DNA of 64,000 bases from Pseudomonas sp. ACM7 (GCF_004136015.1 NZ_CP024866.1:5126066-5190065), one strand, 5' to 3'. Shown: positions 50,849 through 60,229, counted from the stretch's first letter. Numbers and translations: made by a program. The notes: generated by a model from the letters alone, not told the origin.

Positions 50849-52247
50849 TGAACTCCTCGCCGAGAATATTCAGACCTACCTGGAGCGCAAGGACTTCGAG
50901 GTGACGGTCTGCCACTCGGCTGAGGACGCGTTAGAACAATTGGGCACTTTCGTCCCGGACGTGGTGCTGACCGATAACTCGCTGCCGGGCATGAGCGGTC
51001 ACGACCTAATCCAGAAGCTGCGCATCAGCGCGCCGGATCTGAAAGTGATCATGATGACCGGCTACGGCAACGTCGACGACGCCGTGGTGGCAATGAAAGA
51101 GGGCGCTTTCCATTACGTCACTAAACCGGTGGCCATGCCGGAACTCAAACTGCTGCTGGACAAGGCCCTGGCCACCGACCGAATGGAACGCACACTGTCG
51201 TTCTATCAGGAACGCGAAGCGCAGAAGTCAGGGGTGCAGGCATTGATCGGCGAATCGGCACCGATGCAGTACCTGAAAAGCACCATTGGCCAGTTACTCG
51301 ACGCCGAGCGGCGCATGGCCAATACCGATCTGCCTCCGGTGTTGGTGGAAGGCGAGACCGGCACCGGCAAGGAACTGGTGGCCCGTGCGTTGCACTTCGA
51401 CGGCCCGCGCAGCAAAGGTCCGTTCATTGAATTCAACTGCGCCTCGATTCCTTCCAACCTGGTGGAGTCGGAACTGTTCGGCCACGAGAAAGGCGCCTTC
51501 ACCGACGCCAAGGACCGCCGCGTCGGGCTGGTGGAAGCGGCCGATGGCGGGACGCTGTTTCTCGATGAAGTCGGCGAGATGGACTTGTTGCTGCAAGCCA
51601 AACTGCTGAAGCTGCTGGAGGACCGGACGATCCGCCGGGTCGGCTCGGTGAAGGAGCGCAAAGTCGATTTACGGGTGATCAGCGCCACCAACTGCAACCT
51701 TGAACAAATGGTCCAGCAGGGCAAGTTCCGCCGCGACCTGTTCTTCCGTTTGCGGATCATCTCGATCAAGGTGCCGCGCCTGTATGCCCGTGGCGCGGAC
51801 ATCCTGCTGCTGGCTCGACACTTCCTGGCGATCCACGGCAAACGTTATGGCAAACCGAACCTGTATTTCAGCGATCAGGCCGAGGAATTGCTGCTCAGCT
51901 ACAGCTGGCCGGGCAACGTGCGCGAGTTGCGCAACATGCTTGAGCAAACCGTGTTGCTGGCCCAGAGCGACACCGTCGCCGCCCATCAATTGAACGTGTG
52001 CCTGAGCCTGGTGGATGAGCCGCTGTTGTTCCAGCAAGAGCCGCAATACTGCGAACCGCGTCCGGTTTACAACGGCACCGAGTCCATGAACCTGCCGGAA
52101 GTGGAGCGCGACATGGTGCGCAAGATGCTCGACAAGACCGACTGGAACGTCACCAAGTCCGCACGGCTGCTTGGCCTGAGCCGCGACATGCTGCGCTACC
52201 GGATCGAAAAACTTGGCCTCGCGCGCCCGGAAAAACGCCAATGGTAG
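50817..52247 (+). CDS. mnxR: Sigma-54 dependent response regulator MnxR
   Basis: A 476-residue NtrC-class activator. Receiver domain: VEDDE, phospho-acceptor Asp53 (VLTDNSLPG), Thr81, Lys103. The AAA+ domain has Walker A GETGTGKE at 179-186, Walker [12 protein letters not shown], and the sigma-54 contact loop as GAFTDA at 226-231 instead of the canonical GAFTGA. The C-terminal Fis helix-turn-helix is [17 protein letters not shown]. It should activate the sigma-54 promoters listed in this window. It corresponds to MnxR of P. putida GB-1. Confidence 0.88.
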   Translation: MEHSILLVEDDELLAENIQTYLERKDFEVTVCHSAEDALEQLGTFVPDVVLTDNSLPGMSGHDLIQKLRISAPDLKVIMMTGYGNVDDAVVAMKEGAFHYVTKPVAMPELKLLLDKALATDRMERTLSFYQEREAQKSGVQALIGESAPMQYLKSTIGQLLDAERRMANTDLPPVLVEGETGTGKELVARALHFDGPRSKGPFIEFNCASIPSNLVESELFGHEKGAFTDAKDRRVGLVEAADGGTLFLDEVGEMDLLLQAKLLKLLEDRTIRRVGSVKERKVDLRVISATNCNLEQMVQQGKFRRDLFFRLRIISIKVPRLYARGADILLLARHFLAIHGKRYGKPNLYFSDQAEELLLSYSWPGNVRELRNMLEQTVLLAQSDTVAAHQLNVCLSLVDEPLLFQQEPQYCEPRPVYNGTESMNLPEVERDMVRKMLDKTDWNVTKSARLLGLSRDMLRYRIEKLGLARPEKRQW

Positions 52248-52250
52248 ACC

Positions 52251-52637
52251 TTATTGCATCAATGGCCCCTGACGGCTGAGGCACGCGAGCAGGCACGTGG
52301 GGTCGAGGACTTCTTCGTTCACGTAGACACCGCGTTGCTGATCGTAGGAGCGGATGAACACTCGAACCGTGGCATCCGCTACCGTCGGCAATCTTGAGTC
52401 GTAGAACTCATGCTGACTCGAAATGGGGGTGAAGTCCTGAGGCGCTGTCGGGATGTACGAGCCGGGCGGCACCGTGCTTAGTGACGGTGGCACGGGGTGA
52501 GCGAAGGGTTGGTCGGCCCCGTAATAGTTGAACTCACTGCTGTAATCGGTAGTGGGTGTCAGGCTGTCGTCCGCGTGAGCACCGGTTGTGGTGATCAGGC
52601 AGAGGGCGAGCAGTAGCCTCAGATCGGTTGTTTTCAT
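52251..52637 (-). CDS. Small exported protein of unknown function
   Basis: A 128-residue protein with a clear signal peptide (LRLLLALCLITTTGAHA). The mature part is rich in Pro, Ser and Tyr (SEFNYYGADQPFAHPVPPSL), then VRVFIRSYDQQRGVYVNEEV and a Cys pair (PTCLLACLS). It converges on mnxR with only 3 bp between stops. The family is not recognised. Its place beside mnxR suggests a link to Mn oxidation, but nothing in the sequence shows this. Confidence 0.65.
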   Translation of the reverse strand: MKTTDLRLLLALCLITTTGAHADDSLTPTTDYSSEFNYYGADQPFAHPVPPSLSTVPPGSYIPTAPQDFTPISSQHEFYDSRLPTVADATVRVFIRSYDQQRGVYVNEEVLDPTCLLACLSRQGPLMQ

Positions 52638-52816
52638 GGCAGCACCTGCGAAATCGGTTTTTCCCGCAATTCCCCAAGGTCATTAACTATAGCTCCCGTA
52701 CGAGCGCGCGTTCGCGATGCCCGGATTACAAGATTTGAACAAAGACTCAATGGGGTTTTTCAAAACGCTGATCTAGACTCGTGCCGGTCAATCAAGACCC
52801 CAGTCTGGAGCGCGCA

Positions 52817-53629
52817 ATGGAAATGCCGACAAAAGAAAAAGCCATCGCCAGCAACCGCGATGCCTGGAATGACTCCGCCCGACACCACAAAGACAATCCC
52901 GAATGGCGGGCCCGTTTGACGGCTGTTGGGAATAGGGATTTTTGCTGCATGGACGACACCCTCCGAGGTTTGCTGGAACAAGTGGGTGTCGACGGCAAAG
53001 ACGTGGTGCAACTGGGCTGCAACAACGGCCGCGAAAGCCTTTCGTTGTTTGCGCTGGGTGCCCGCCACGTCGTGGGCGTCGACCAGTCCGAGGCTTTTCT
53101 CGATCAGGCGCGGGAACTGGCGTCACGCTCGCCCCATGCGCCTGAGTTCATCGAGGCAGACATCCATCACTTGCCGCCTGAACTTCATGGCCGCTTCGAC
53201 GTGGCCCTGATCACCATCGGCGTGTTGAACTGGATGCCGGACATCGACGAATTCTTCCGCCACGTCGCGCAAACCCTCAAGCCCGGTGGCAGCCTGGTGG
53301 TGTACGAAACCCATCCCTTCCTCGAAATGTTCGACCCCGAGTCCGCCGATCCGTATCGGCCGGACAGCTCGTACTTTCGCAGCGAACCTTTCGTGCAGGA
53401 CCAGCCGATCGTCTACGAAGGCAAAGTCGACTAGCAGGCGGCTCCGTCCTACTGGTTCGTCCACACCCTGGGCGCCATTTTCACCGGCGCCATCGACGCC
53501 GGATTGCAGATCAGCCACTTCAAGGAGTACCCGCATTCCAACCGCGAGGAACTCTATGATCGGTATGAGCAGCAAACGGCGCAGTTGCCGTTGTGTTTTA
53601 CGTGGGTGGCGCGCAAGCGAGCAGTCTAA
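52817..53629 (+). pseudogene. Class I SAM-dependent methyltransferase with in-frame amber stop
   Basis: From ATG 52817 (GGAG upstream) the frame encodes a ~270-residue methyltransferase: motif I VVQLGCNNGRESLSLFALG, acidic motif VGVDQSEAFLDQAR, LITIGVLNWM, LKPGGSLVVYETHPFLEM. A TAG at 53432-53434 (GKVD-stop-QAAPSYWFVHTLG) interrupts it. The same frame runs on to TAA at 53627 with good family sequence (HFKEYPHSNREELYDRYEQQ). TAC (Tyr) to TAG is the probable change. The truncated 205-residue product may still fold, but lacks the C-terminal substrate region. Confidence 0.8.
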
Positions 53630-53642
53630 TCAGAAGAGTCTC

Positions 53643-53951
53643 TTAGAGCGTTGAGTGATTGACCGAATGACCCGGCTGCGCGCAGAGATCAATGCCAAGG
53701 GCGTGAATGACCTTTAATACCGTATCGAAACGTGGTTTTGCCCCTGGTGCGAAGGCCTTGTACAGGCTTTCGCGGCCCATACCCGAATCCTTGGCTATCT
53801 GTGTCATTCCACGCGCTTTCACCACATAGCCGATAGCGCGAAGAAATTCTTCGTTGTTGCCGTCTGCGAGCACTTGCGAAAGGTACTCGCTGATGGCTTC
53901 GTCACTGTCCAGCAGAGCCGCCATATCGAAAGTAGTCAAAGTCTGGCTCAT
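53643..53951 (-). CDS. HigA-type antitoxin (addiction module antidote protein)
   Basis: A 102-residue protein. The C-terminal helix-turn-helix is plain (GMTQIAKDSGMGRESLYKAF), within the standard frame of these antidotes (SDEAISEYLSQVLADGNNEEF, KARGMTQIA, FDTVLKVIHALGIDL). It neutralises the toxin encoded 2 bp upstream and should autoregulate the operon by binding the palindrome at 54257-54272. Confidence 0.9.
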   Translation of the reverse strand: MSQTLTTFDMAALLDSDEAISEYLSQVLADGNNEEFLRAIGYVVKARGMTQIAKDSGMGRESLYKAFAPGAKPRFDTVLKVIHALGIDLCAQPGHSVNHSTL

Positions 53952-53953
53952 GT

Positions 53954-54247
53954 TTAAACCTCCTTTGCCAATTTTTTCGCCCGCCTGATGTCGGCGGTTT
54001 GCGAAGATTTGTTACCACCCGCCAATAGCACAATGACGACGCTATTTCGCATAGTGAAGTAGACCCGATAGCCTGCACCGACGTCCACGCGCATTTCGGA
54101 AACACCATCACCCACCGGTTTGACATCGCCCAGATTACCCGCAGAGGCACGGTCAATGCGACGAGCGATGGCTAACTTCGCCCGCAAGTCACGAACTGAG
54201 GCATGCCATGTCGCGAAGATCATAGTTTGTTGAATAAGATAATTCAT
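53954..54247 (-). CDS. RelE/HigB-like toxin (phage Gp49-like)
   Basis: A 97-residue protein. Family landmarks are FATWHASVRDLRAKLAIARR, then GNLGDVKPVGDGVSEMRVDV, GAGYRVYFTMRNSVVIVLL, and AGGNKSSQTADIRRAKKLAK. The usual activity is ribosome-dependent mRNA cleavage. Toxin-first gene order is characteristic of HigBA. Its length is normal and all parts are present, so the module looks intact. It faces away from the ABC transporter operon. Confidence 0.9.
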   Translation of the reverse strand: MNYLIQQTMIFATWHASVRDLRAKLAIARRIDRASAGNLGDVKPVGDGVSEMRVDVGAGYRVYFTMRNSVVIVLLAGGNKSSQTADIRRAKKLAKEV

Positions 54248-54256
54248 TACTCAAAT

Positions 54257-54272
54257 GTATCCATATGGATAC
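54257..54272. promoter_or_regulatory. Operator of the toxin-antitoxin operon
   Basis: GTATCCATATGGATAC is a perfect 16-bp palindrome, 9 bp upstream of the toxin ATG. It is the expected kind of site for autoregulation by the HigA-type antitoxin. Confidence 0.7.
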
Positions 54273-54411
54273 GAATGAGCAGTCAGGCAATTCCTTCGTT
54301 ATGTATGTTTTTTCCCTGAAGTGTGTGGGCTATGGGGTATCCGTGGGGGTTAATTCGCGGTGCTGCTGCCGTCCGCTATCCTTGCTCCACGCACATCGAA
54401 CGGTTTTCCCC

Positions 54412-55080
54412 ATGCTTTCGGTCCAAGGCGTCTTCAAAAGCTACGCCACTCCCCAGGGCCCACTGCCGGTTCTGCAAGGTGTCGACCTCACCTTGAAACC
54501 CGGCAGCAGCCTGGCGTTGATGGGGGAGTCGGGCAGTGGCAAGAGCACCTTGCTGCACCTGATTGCCGGGCTGGACAAGGTCGATCGCGGCAGCATCCGC
54601 AGCGGCGAACATCGGCTGGAGCAGATGAACGAAGGGCAACTGGCGAACTGGCGGCGGACCGAAATCGGCCTGGTGTTTCAGCAGTTCAACCTGATCGGCA
54701 GTTTGCGCGTGGAGGACAATCTGGCATTTCAGGCGCGATTGGCGGGGCGCCATGATCCGCGCTGGCAGGCGCATCTGGTGCAACGTCTGGGCTTGGGTGA
54801 TTTGCTGCAGCGTTATCCGGAACAGCTGTCCGGTGGCCAGCAGCAACGGGTCGCGCTGGGCCGTGCCCTGGCGTCGCAGCCAAAACTGCTGCTGGCCGAC
54901 GAACCCACCGGCAGTCTCGATGAAGCCACCAGCGATGAGGTCTTGAAGTTGTTGCTGGAGTTACTCGACGACAGTCCCACCACCTTGTTGATGGTCACCC
55001 ACAGCCCGCGGGTTGCCGCGCGGCTGGCCGAAAAAGTGGTGCTCCACGGTGGCCGTCTGGCTGGCGCGGACGAGCGCTGA
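54412..55080 (+). CDS. ABC transporter ATP-binding protein, LolD/MacB type
   Basis: About 222 residues from ATG 54412. It has Walker A GESGSGKS, Q-loop LVFQQFNLIGSL, signature LSGGQQQRVALGRALA, Walker B LLLADEPTGSLD and switch His in MVTHSPRVA. This is the type VII (mechanotransmission) subclass, which works with FtsX-like permeases. The permease gene begins at the next base but one. A longer frame from 54265 lacks a sensible N-terminus. Confidence 0.92.
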   Translation: MLSVQGVFKSYATPQGPLPVLQGVDLTLKPGSSLALMGESGSGKSTLLHLIAGLDKVDRGSIRSGEHRLEQMNEGQLANWRRTEIGLVFQQFNLIGSLRVEDNLAFQARLAGRHDPRWQAHLVQRLGLGDLLQRYPEQLSGGQQQRVALGRALASQPKLLLADEPTGSLDEATSDEVLKLLLELLDDSPTTLLMVTHSPRVAARLAEKVVLHGGRLAGADER

Positions 55081-55081
55081 A

Positions 55082-57553
55082 GTGCGGGTCTTTCGCGAGA
55101 CGCTGCGGGCGCTGATCAGTCATTGGCGGCAGCATCCGGTGCAGTTTTTCAGTGTGCTGACCGGGCTCTGGCTCGCCACCAGCCTGCTGACCGGCGTGCA
55201 GGCGCTGAACAGCCAGGCGCGTGAAAGCTATGCCCGGGCCAGTCAGTTGATCGGCGGCGAACCCCAGGCCAGCCTCAGTGCACCCAGTGGCGCAACCTTC
55301 TCCCAACACGTGTTTGTCGACCTGCGCCGTTTGGGTTGGCCGGTGTCGCCGGTCCTGCAAGGCCGGGTGACGCTCAAGGGGCATGAAGACCAGCGCTTGC
55401 AGTTGATGGGGATCGAGCCTGTGTCGCTGCCCGCCGGTTCCGCAGTGGCCGGACAGGCGTTGGCGATTGAGCAGGTTGTCGAGTTTTTCAGCCCTCCGGG
55501 CAGTACCTGGATTTCGCCGCAGACGTTGCAGGCACTAGGTCTGCATGAGGGCGAAGGCCCGCTGACTTTGAGTGATCAGGTATTGCCGCCGCTGCATGCC
55601 CAACCCGATATGGCCCCCGGTGTGTTGTTGGTGGACATAGGCTTCGCCCAGCAGATTCTGGGCCTGCCGGATCAGCTGTCACGCCTGCTGCTGCCGAAGG
55701 ATTTCACCGCGCCCCTGCCTGATCACTTCAAGGGTCAACTGCAGCTCAAGACCAGCGGCGAAGAGAACAATTTGTCGCGCCTCACCGAAAGCTTTCACTT
55801 GAACCTCGATGCGCTGGGTTTTCTGTCATTCGTGGTCGGCCTGTTCATCGTCCACGCCGCGATCGGCCTGGCGCTGGAACAACGCCGTGGCTTACTCAGA
55901 ACCCTGCGCGCCTGCGGTGTCAGTGCACGGATGTTGATTGCCTGTCTGGCGGTTGAACTGGGTGGTCTGGCGTTGATCGGCGGACTGGTCGGCGTCGCCA
56001 GCGGCTACCTGCTGGCCAGCGTGCTGTTGCCGGACGTCGCCGCCAGCCTGCGCGGGTTGTACGGCGCCGAAGTGGCGGGGCAGTTGAGCCTCAGTCCGTG
56101 GTGGTGGCTCAGCGGCGTCGGCCTGAGTCTGTTGGGCGCGTTGTTGACGGGGGCCAACAGTTTGTTGCGGGCCGCGCGCCTGCCTTTGCTGGCCCTGGCC
56201 GACCCGCAAGCCTGGCATCAGGCTCACGCGCGCTGGTTGCGGCGTCAGGGTTGGGTTGCCGTGATCGCCGCGGTGATCGCTCTGCTGGCGTTGATCTTTG
56301 GCGACAGCCTGAGCAGTGGCTTCGTGCTGATGGCGGCACTGTTGATCGGCGCTGCGCTGGCGTTGCCGGTGGTGCTCAACTGGGTGTTGAACCTCGTGCT
56401 GCATCGCAGTCGCTCGGTACTCGGCCAATGGTTTCTCGCCGACTGCCGTCAGCAACTGCCGGCCCTGAGCCTGGCGCTGATGGCGCTGTTGTTGGCACTG
56501 GCGGCGAACATTGGAGCGGGCAGCATGACGGCCGGTTTTCGTCAGACCTTCAGCGATTGGCTCGAACAACGCCTGACCGCCGAACTGTACGTTAATCCGC
56601 GAAATCCGGCCCAGGCCAGAGAGCTGCAAACCTGGCTCAAGCAGCAACCCGGACTCACGGCAGTGCTGCCCAACTGGCAAGTATCGATCCAGTTGCAGGG
56701 CTGGCCGGCGGACGTCTTCGGCGTGATCGATCACCCGACGTATCGCCAGCATTGGCCGCTGCTGGAAGCCTTGGGCGACAACCCTTGGGACCGACTCGCC
56801 AAGGACGATGCGCTGATGCTCAGCGAGCAACTGGCCCGTCGGCTGAAGGTGCGTCTTGGCGATCACCTGACGATTCCCACACCCAATGGCACATGGTCGC
56901 CACGGATCGTCGGCATCTACGCCGACTATGGCAATCCCAAGGGCCACATGCTGGTCAACGTCAACCATCTGCTGCGTGGCTGGCCGCAGCTGACACCCAG
57001 CCGTTTCAACCTGCGCATCGACCCGACGTTGATCCCTGCCTTCCAGGCCGCGCTGCAAACCCGCTTCACGCTGGAGGACAGCCGCATCGTCGACCAGGCC
57101 CGGCTCAAGGGTTGGTCCACGCAAGTCTTCGAACGCACCTTTGCCGCGACCGCCGCGCTCAATAGCCTGACCCTCTGTGTGGCGGGCGTGGCGCTGTTCA
57201 TCAGCCTGTTGACCCAAAGTCAGAGCCGACTCGGGCAACTCGCGCCCCTGTGGGCGCTCGGCGTGACTCGCCGGCAACTGATGTTGCTCAATCTCGGGCA
57301 GACCTGGTTGCTGGCGGTGCTGACCTTGGTGCTGGCGTTGCCGTTGGGGATCGCGTTGGCGTGGTGCCTGGACACGGTGATCAACGTTCAGGCCTTTGGC
57401 TGGCGCTTGCCGCTGCGGGTGTTTCCGATGCAGCTGTTGCAGTTGATGGGGTTGGCGCTGTTGGCGACTTTGTTGGCGTCGGCGTGGCCGCTGTATTCGC
57501 TGTATCGCACGCAACCGGCGGATCTGCTGAGGACGTTTGCTCATGAAGATTAA
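55082..57553 (+). CDS. FtsX-like ABC transporter permease, large
   Basis: About 823 residues from GTG 55082, directly after the ATPase stop. One N-terminal helix, a long periplasmic domain, then clusters of helices with two FtsX modules (FVVGLFIVHAAIGLALEQRR, LRTLRACGVSARMLIACLAV; LTLCVAGVALFISLLTQSQS, PLWALGVTRRQLMLLN). With the ATPase and the downstream lipocalin-like lipoprotein it resembles the AttEFGH-like export set. It likely extracts or transports a lipid or hydrophobic compound (inference). Its 3' end overlaps the next gene by 11 bp. Confidence 0.85.
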   Translation: MRVFRETLRALISHWRQHPVQFFSVLTGLWLATSLLTGVQALNSQARESYARASQLIGGEPQASLSAPSGATFSQHVFVDLRRLGWPVSPVLQGRVTLKGHEDQRLQLMGIEPVSLPAGSAVAGQALAIEQVVEFFSPPGSTWISPQTLQALGLHEGEGPLTLSDQVLPPLHAQPDMAPGVLLVDIGFAQQILGLPDQLSRLLLPKDFTAPLPDHFKGQLQLKTSGEENNLSRLTESFHLNLDALGFLSFVVGLFIVHAAIGLALEQRRGLLRTLRACGVSARMLIACLAVELGGLALIGGLVGVASGYLLASVLLPDVAASLRGLYGAEVAGQLSLSPWWWLSGVGLSLLGALLTGANSLLRAARLPLLALADPQAWHQAHARWLRRQGWVAVIAAVIALLALIFGDSLSSGFVLMAALLIGAALALPVVLNWVLNLVLHRSRSVLGQWFLADCRQQLPALSLALMALLLALAANIGAGSMTAGFRQTFSDWLEQRLTAELYVNPRNPAQARELQTWLKQQPGLTAVLPNWQVSIQLQGWPADVFGVIDHPTYRQHWPLLEALGDNPWDRLAKDDALMLSEQLARRLKVRLGDHLTIPTPNGTWSPRIVGIYADYGNPKGHMLVNVNHLLRGWPQLTPSRFNLRIDPTLIPAFQAALQTRFTLEDSRIVDQARLKGWSTQVFERTFAATAALNSLTLCVAGVALFISLLTQSQSRLGQLAPLWALGVTRRQLMLLNLGQTWLLAVLTLVLALPLGIALAWCLDTVINVQAFGWRLPLRVFPMQLLQLMGLALLATLLASAWPLYSLYRTQPADLLRTFAHED

Positions 57554-58607
57554 GCTCGGCGTGTTGCTATTGGCTTTGTTGGGCGGGTGCGATCACTCGG
57601 GGCCTGTTGAGAAAGGCTTCGCGGGGCTGGGTCATCAGGCTGCCGCGTTCACCCCGGTGGTGCCCGGTCAGGTGTTCAGCTTTCCGGCGGATCACGGTCC
57701 TCATGACGGTTTTCGCATCGAATGGTGGTACGTCACCGCCAACCTAAAGGACGATCAGGGACGCGAGTTCGGCGTGCAGTGGACGTTGTTTCGCAGCGCC
57801 TTGAAAGCGACGCCCGAGGTCGCTGGCTGGGGTAATCAAATCATCTGGCTTGGCCACGCGGCCGTGACGTCGGCGACAGTGCATCACGCCGCCGAGCGCT
57901 ATGCCCGTGGTGGTGTTGGTCAGGCTGGCGTGAGTCTCGCACCGTTCAACGCGTGGATCGATGATTGGCATTTCAGCAGTCAGGGTTCCGACCCGTTGGC
58001 GGATCTTCAACTCAGCGCCCGGGACAAGGATTTTGGCTATCAACTGCGGCTGACCTCCACACGTCCTTTGGTGCTTCAGGGCGACAAAGGCTTCAGTCAG
58101 AAATCTGAACAAGGGCAGGCGTCGTACTACTACAGTCAGCCGTTTTTCCAGGCCAATGGCACACTGGAAATCGACGGTAAAATATATCAAGTCAGCGGCC
58201 CGGCCTGGCTCGACCGGGAATGGAGCAGCCAGCCCCTGACTGCCAACCAGACGGGCTGGGACTGGTTTTCCCTGCACCTGGACAGCGGCGAACAGGTGAT
58301 GCTCTACCGCATGCGGCAGAAGGACGGCGCGCCTTACCTCACCGGCACCTGGATCGACGCTCAAGGCCAGACGCAGTTGCTGCACGCCGCAGACATAAGC
58401 CTCACACCGCAAGACACCGCCAAAGTGGCCGGACGTTCGATGCCGGTACGCTGGTCGATCAAAATCCCCGACAAACACCTCGACATCACGATCAGCGCGC
58501 TCAATCCCAATGCGTGGATGGCTTTGCGCATTCCCTATTGGGAAGGGCCGGTGCAATTGAGCGGCAGCCATGGTGGGCAGGGTTATCTGGAAATGACCGG
58601 GTATTAA
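57543..58607 (+). CDS. AttH/CrtC-like lipocalin-family lipoprotein
   Basis: About 354 residues from ATG 57543 with a lipobox (LLLALLGGC). It has the typical motifs FRIEWWYVTANLKDDQGREF, QWTLFRS, a central WHF motif in DDWHFSSQG, and the second module GPAWLDREWSSQPL with GWDWFSLHLDSGEQVMLYRM. The fold is two lipocalin-like barrels, as in hydroxyneurosporene synthase/CrtC relatives. With the overlapping ABC permease it would handle a hydrophobic ligand at the outer membrane. The chemical role is unknown. Confidence 0.85.
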   Translation: MKIKLGVLLLALLGGCDHSGPVEKGFAGLGHQAAAFTPVVPGQVFSFPADHGPHDGFRIEWWYVTANLKDDQGREFGVQWTLFRSALKATPEVAGWGNQIIWLGHAAVTSATVHHAAERYARGGVGQAGVSLAPFNAWIDDWHFSSQGSDPLADLQLSARDKDFGYQLRLTSTRPLVLQGDKGFSQKSEQGQASYYYSQPFFQANGTLEIDGKIYQVSGPAWLDREWSSQPLTANQTGWDWFSLHLDSGEQVMLYRMRQKDGAPYLTGTWIDAQGQTQLLHAADISLTPQDTAKVAGRSMPVRWSIKIPDKHLDITISALNPNAWMALRIPYWEGPVQLSGSHGGQGYLEMTGY

Positions 58608-58730
58608 GGCTCCCCTGTAGGCTGGCGAAGCCTGCGATCCTTTGACGTTGATCTTGATCCCCCGAAATCCCCCCGGAACTCCTCGCGACGCCCAACCCTC
58701 TACCGTGAGAACCCCCGCAGGAGCCCACAC

Positions 58731-58973
58731 ATGAGCGACGACCTAAAACCACCTGACCTTGCCTCGTGGCAGCGCCTGTTCGAAGACAAGGCCTACTGGC
58801 AACAGTCCCCTGATGCCCATTACGCCGAACTGCTGCGGGTGGCCGATGACTTGCTGGGGCAGGGCGCCATCGACCTGGAACAATGGCAGGCCTTGAAGGC
58901 CAAGGCCTATCAATCTCATAAAGACTCGCCTGCCGTGAACGTCGCCCAGGAGGTTGACGATCCCGAAGCCTGA
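58731..58973 (+). CDS. Small hypothetical protein
   Basis: An 80-residue, acidic, soluble protein (WQRLFEDKAYWQQSPDAHYA, LLGQGAIDLEQWQALKAKAY). AGGAG lies 8 bases before the ATG. Two helices of hairpin-like pattern are likely. It is a conserved-looking Pseudomonas small protein, but no family name is recognised. A second very small gene follows after 11 bp. Confidence 0.65.
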   Translation: MSDDLKPPDLASWQRLFEDKAYWQQSPDAHYAELLRVADDLLGQGAIDLEQWQALKAKAYQSHKDSPAVNVAQEVDDPEA

Positions 58974-58984
58974 GGAGAATTTCC

Positions 58985-59158
58985 ATGAATCCCAAACCGC
59001 CTGACACTTTGGAAAACCCCGACGAGCCCCGACCACCGGGTGAAGTCGAGCGCGACAACGACGCCCTGCGCCCGACCGATCCAACCCGACGCAAGGAAAG
59101 CGGCAAGGGCACAGACAGTGGTGAATCCACCGCACAAGAAACCGCAAAAACTCCCTGA
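58985..59158 (+). CDS. Very small disordered hypothetical protein
   Basis: Fifty-seven codons from ATG 58985 with GAGGAG ten bases upstream. The product is rich in Pro, Asp, Glu and Thr (MNPKPPDTLENPDEPRPPGE, RRKESGKGTDSGESTAQET) and should be disordered. Its close spacing to the preceding small gene suggests one transcript. Function is unknown. Confidence 0.55.
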   Translation: MNPKPPDTLENPDEPRPPGEVERDNDALRPTDPTRRKESGKGTDSGESTAQETAKTP

Positions 59159-59245
59159 TCAGCGTCTATGCTCATCTGCGCAGAGGGCGCTGGACGGTGG
59201 TTCAGCGCTCGTTGCTGCCTCCAAATCACAGGGAATGTACCGCTT

Positions 59246-59830
59246 ATGAAACTTCACGCACTGACCAAAGCCATCACCCTTGCGACCCTCCTGTCTGCCG
59301 CCAGCCTTAGCGCCATGGCGGCGGACATCCCGCTGTCTGCCGTTGTGGAGGCGGATCAGGTCACCACCAAAGTTGTCTCGGTCGATGCTGCCAATCACCA
59401 GGTCGTCCTGGAGGGGCCGGAAGGTCGTCAGGTCCATGTGCAATTGACCGACAAGGCCAAAAACCTCGGCAAACTGAAAGTCGGCGACCAAGTCGATGTC
59501 AAGGTTACTAGCGCTGTCGCCGCCTACCTCGACACCGACGTCGACAAAGGCCTGCCAGGCACCGTCGAACGCGCTGGCGAAGTCCGCGCAGCTCCCGGCA
59601 GCGACAACCCGGGTGGCGAAGCCTACCGTCAGGTGCAGGTCCAACTAAAAATCACCAAAATCGACGTGAAGAAAAACCAGGTCACCTTCGAAAACCCCGC
59701 CGGCCAGTCCAAGACCGTTGACGTCGTAAGACCCGAAGTTCAAGCGGAATTGAAAGATCTGAAAGTTGGGCAGAGTGTCGTTGTCACCTATACCGATATA
59801 TTGAAAGTGAACAGCAAGCACGGAAGTTGA
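59246..59830 (+). CDS. Exported protein with two OB/DUF5666-like beta repeats
   Basis: About 194 residues from ATG 59246, with signal peptide (LTKAITLATLLSAASLSAMA). Two similar segments follow (TTKVVSVDAANHQVVLEGPE, LGKLKVGDQVDVKVTSA; then ITKIDVKKNQVTFENPAG, LKDLKVGQSVVVTYTDIL), each like one DUF5666-type beta unit. It is periplasmic; the function is unknown. The upstream frame from 59168 overlaps nothing useful. It ends at the border where base composition becomes AT-richer. Confidence 0.72.
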   Translation: MKLHALTKAITLATLLSAASLSAMAADIPLSAVVEADQVTTKVVSVDAANHQVVLEGPEGRQVHVQLTDKAKNLGKLKVGDQVDVKVTSAVAAYLDTDVDKGLPGTVERAGEVRAAPGSDNPGGEAYRQVQVQLKITKIDVKKNQVTFENPAGQSKTVDVVRPEVQAELKDLKVGQSVVVTYTDILKVNSKHGS

Positions 59831-60013
59831 GTATTAGCTCTATAGGTTGCTTGTACAATTTTTGTATAAGAACAATCAGTTTTAATGGTCTAACTGGTGA
59901 GTTTGCTAGTCTGTAAAATAGTATTTGGGCCGACATTTAATCGAAAGTTGTTTCGATAAATTTCATGTTCATATACGCGGACATATTCGAAAACTTCAAT
60001 TAAAATACTTCCC

Positions 60014-60076
60014 GTTCGCCCAGTGTCAGGGCTCTTTACCGGTGCATGGATTGCCAGGCCATTACACTGGGCGAAC
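60014..60076. repeat. 13-bp perfect inverted repeat in a gene-free stretch
   Basis: GTTCGCCCAGTGT at 60014-60026 is the reverse complement of 60064-60076, with a 37-base loop. It lies ~40 bp before a strong terminator. It could be part of a structured small RNA or the end of a small mobile repeat. Nothing else is supported in 59831-60013, which is AT-rich. Confidence 0.6.
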
Positions 60077-60113
60077 ACCTTCTCTGGAGAGCAGTTTAAA
60101 AGCTTCAGACATA

Positions 60114-60146
60114 AAAAATGGGAGACCGTGGTAGTCGCCCATTTTT
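60114..60146 (+). terminator. Rho-independent terminator
   Basis: AAAAATGGG and CCCATTTTT pair, with GAC/GTC extending the stem inside. No protein gene ends nearby on either strand except at 59830, so it may end a small RNA that includes the 60014-60076 hairpin. Confidence 0.75.
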
Positions 60147-60229
60147 ATTGCCTGGATTAAACCGGTGCCTGCAATCGCTGCCTGGCCGCATCGCAGCAAA
60201 TTGCGACTGTCGCGGAATTGAGATCTGTG

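Noticed and set aside
60014..60076. Integron attC site
   Set aside because: The arms are not of the RYYYAAC/GTTRRRY type and no integrase or gene cassette is seen.
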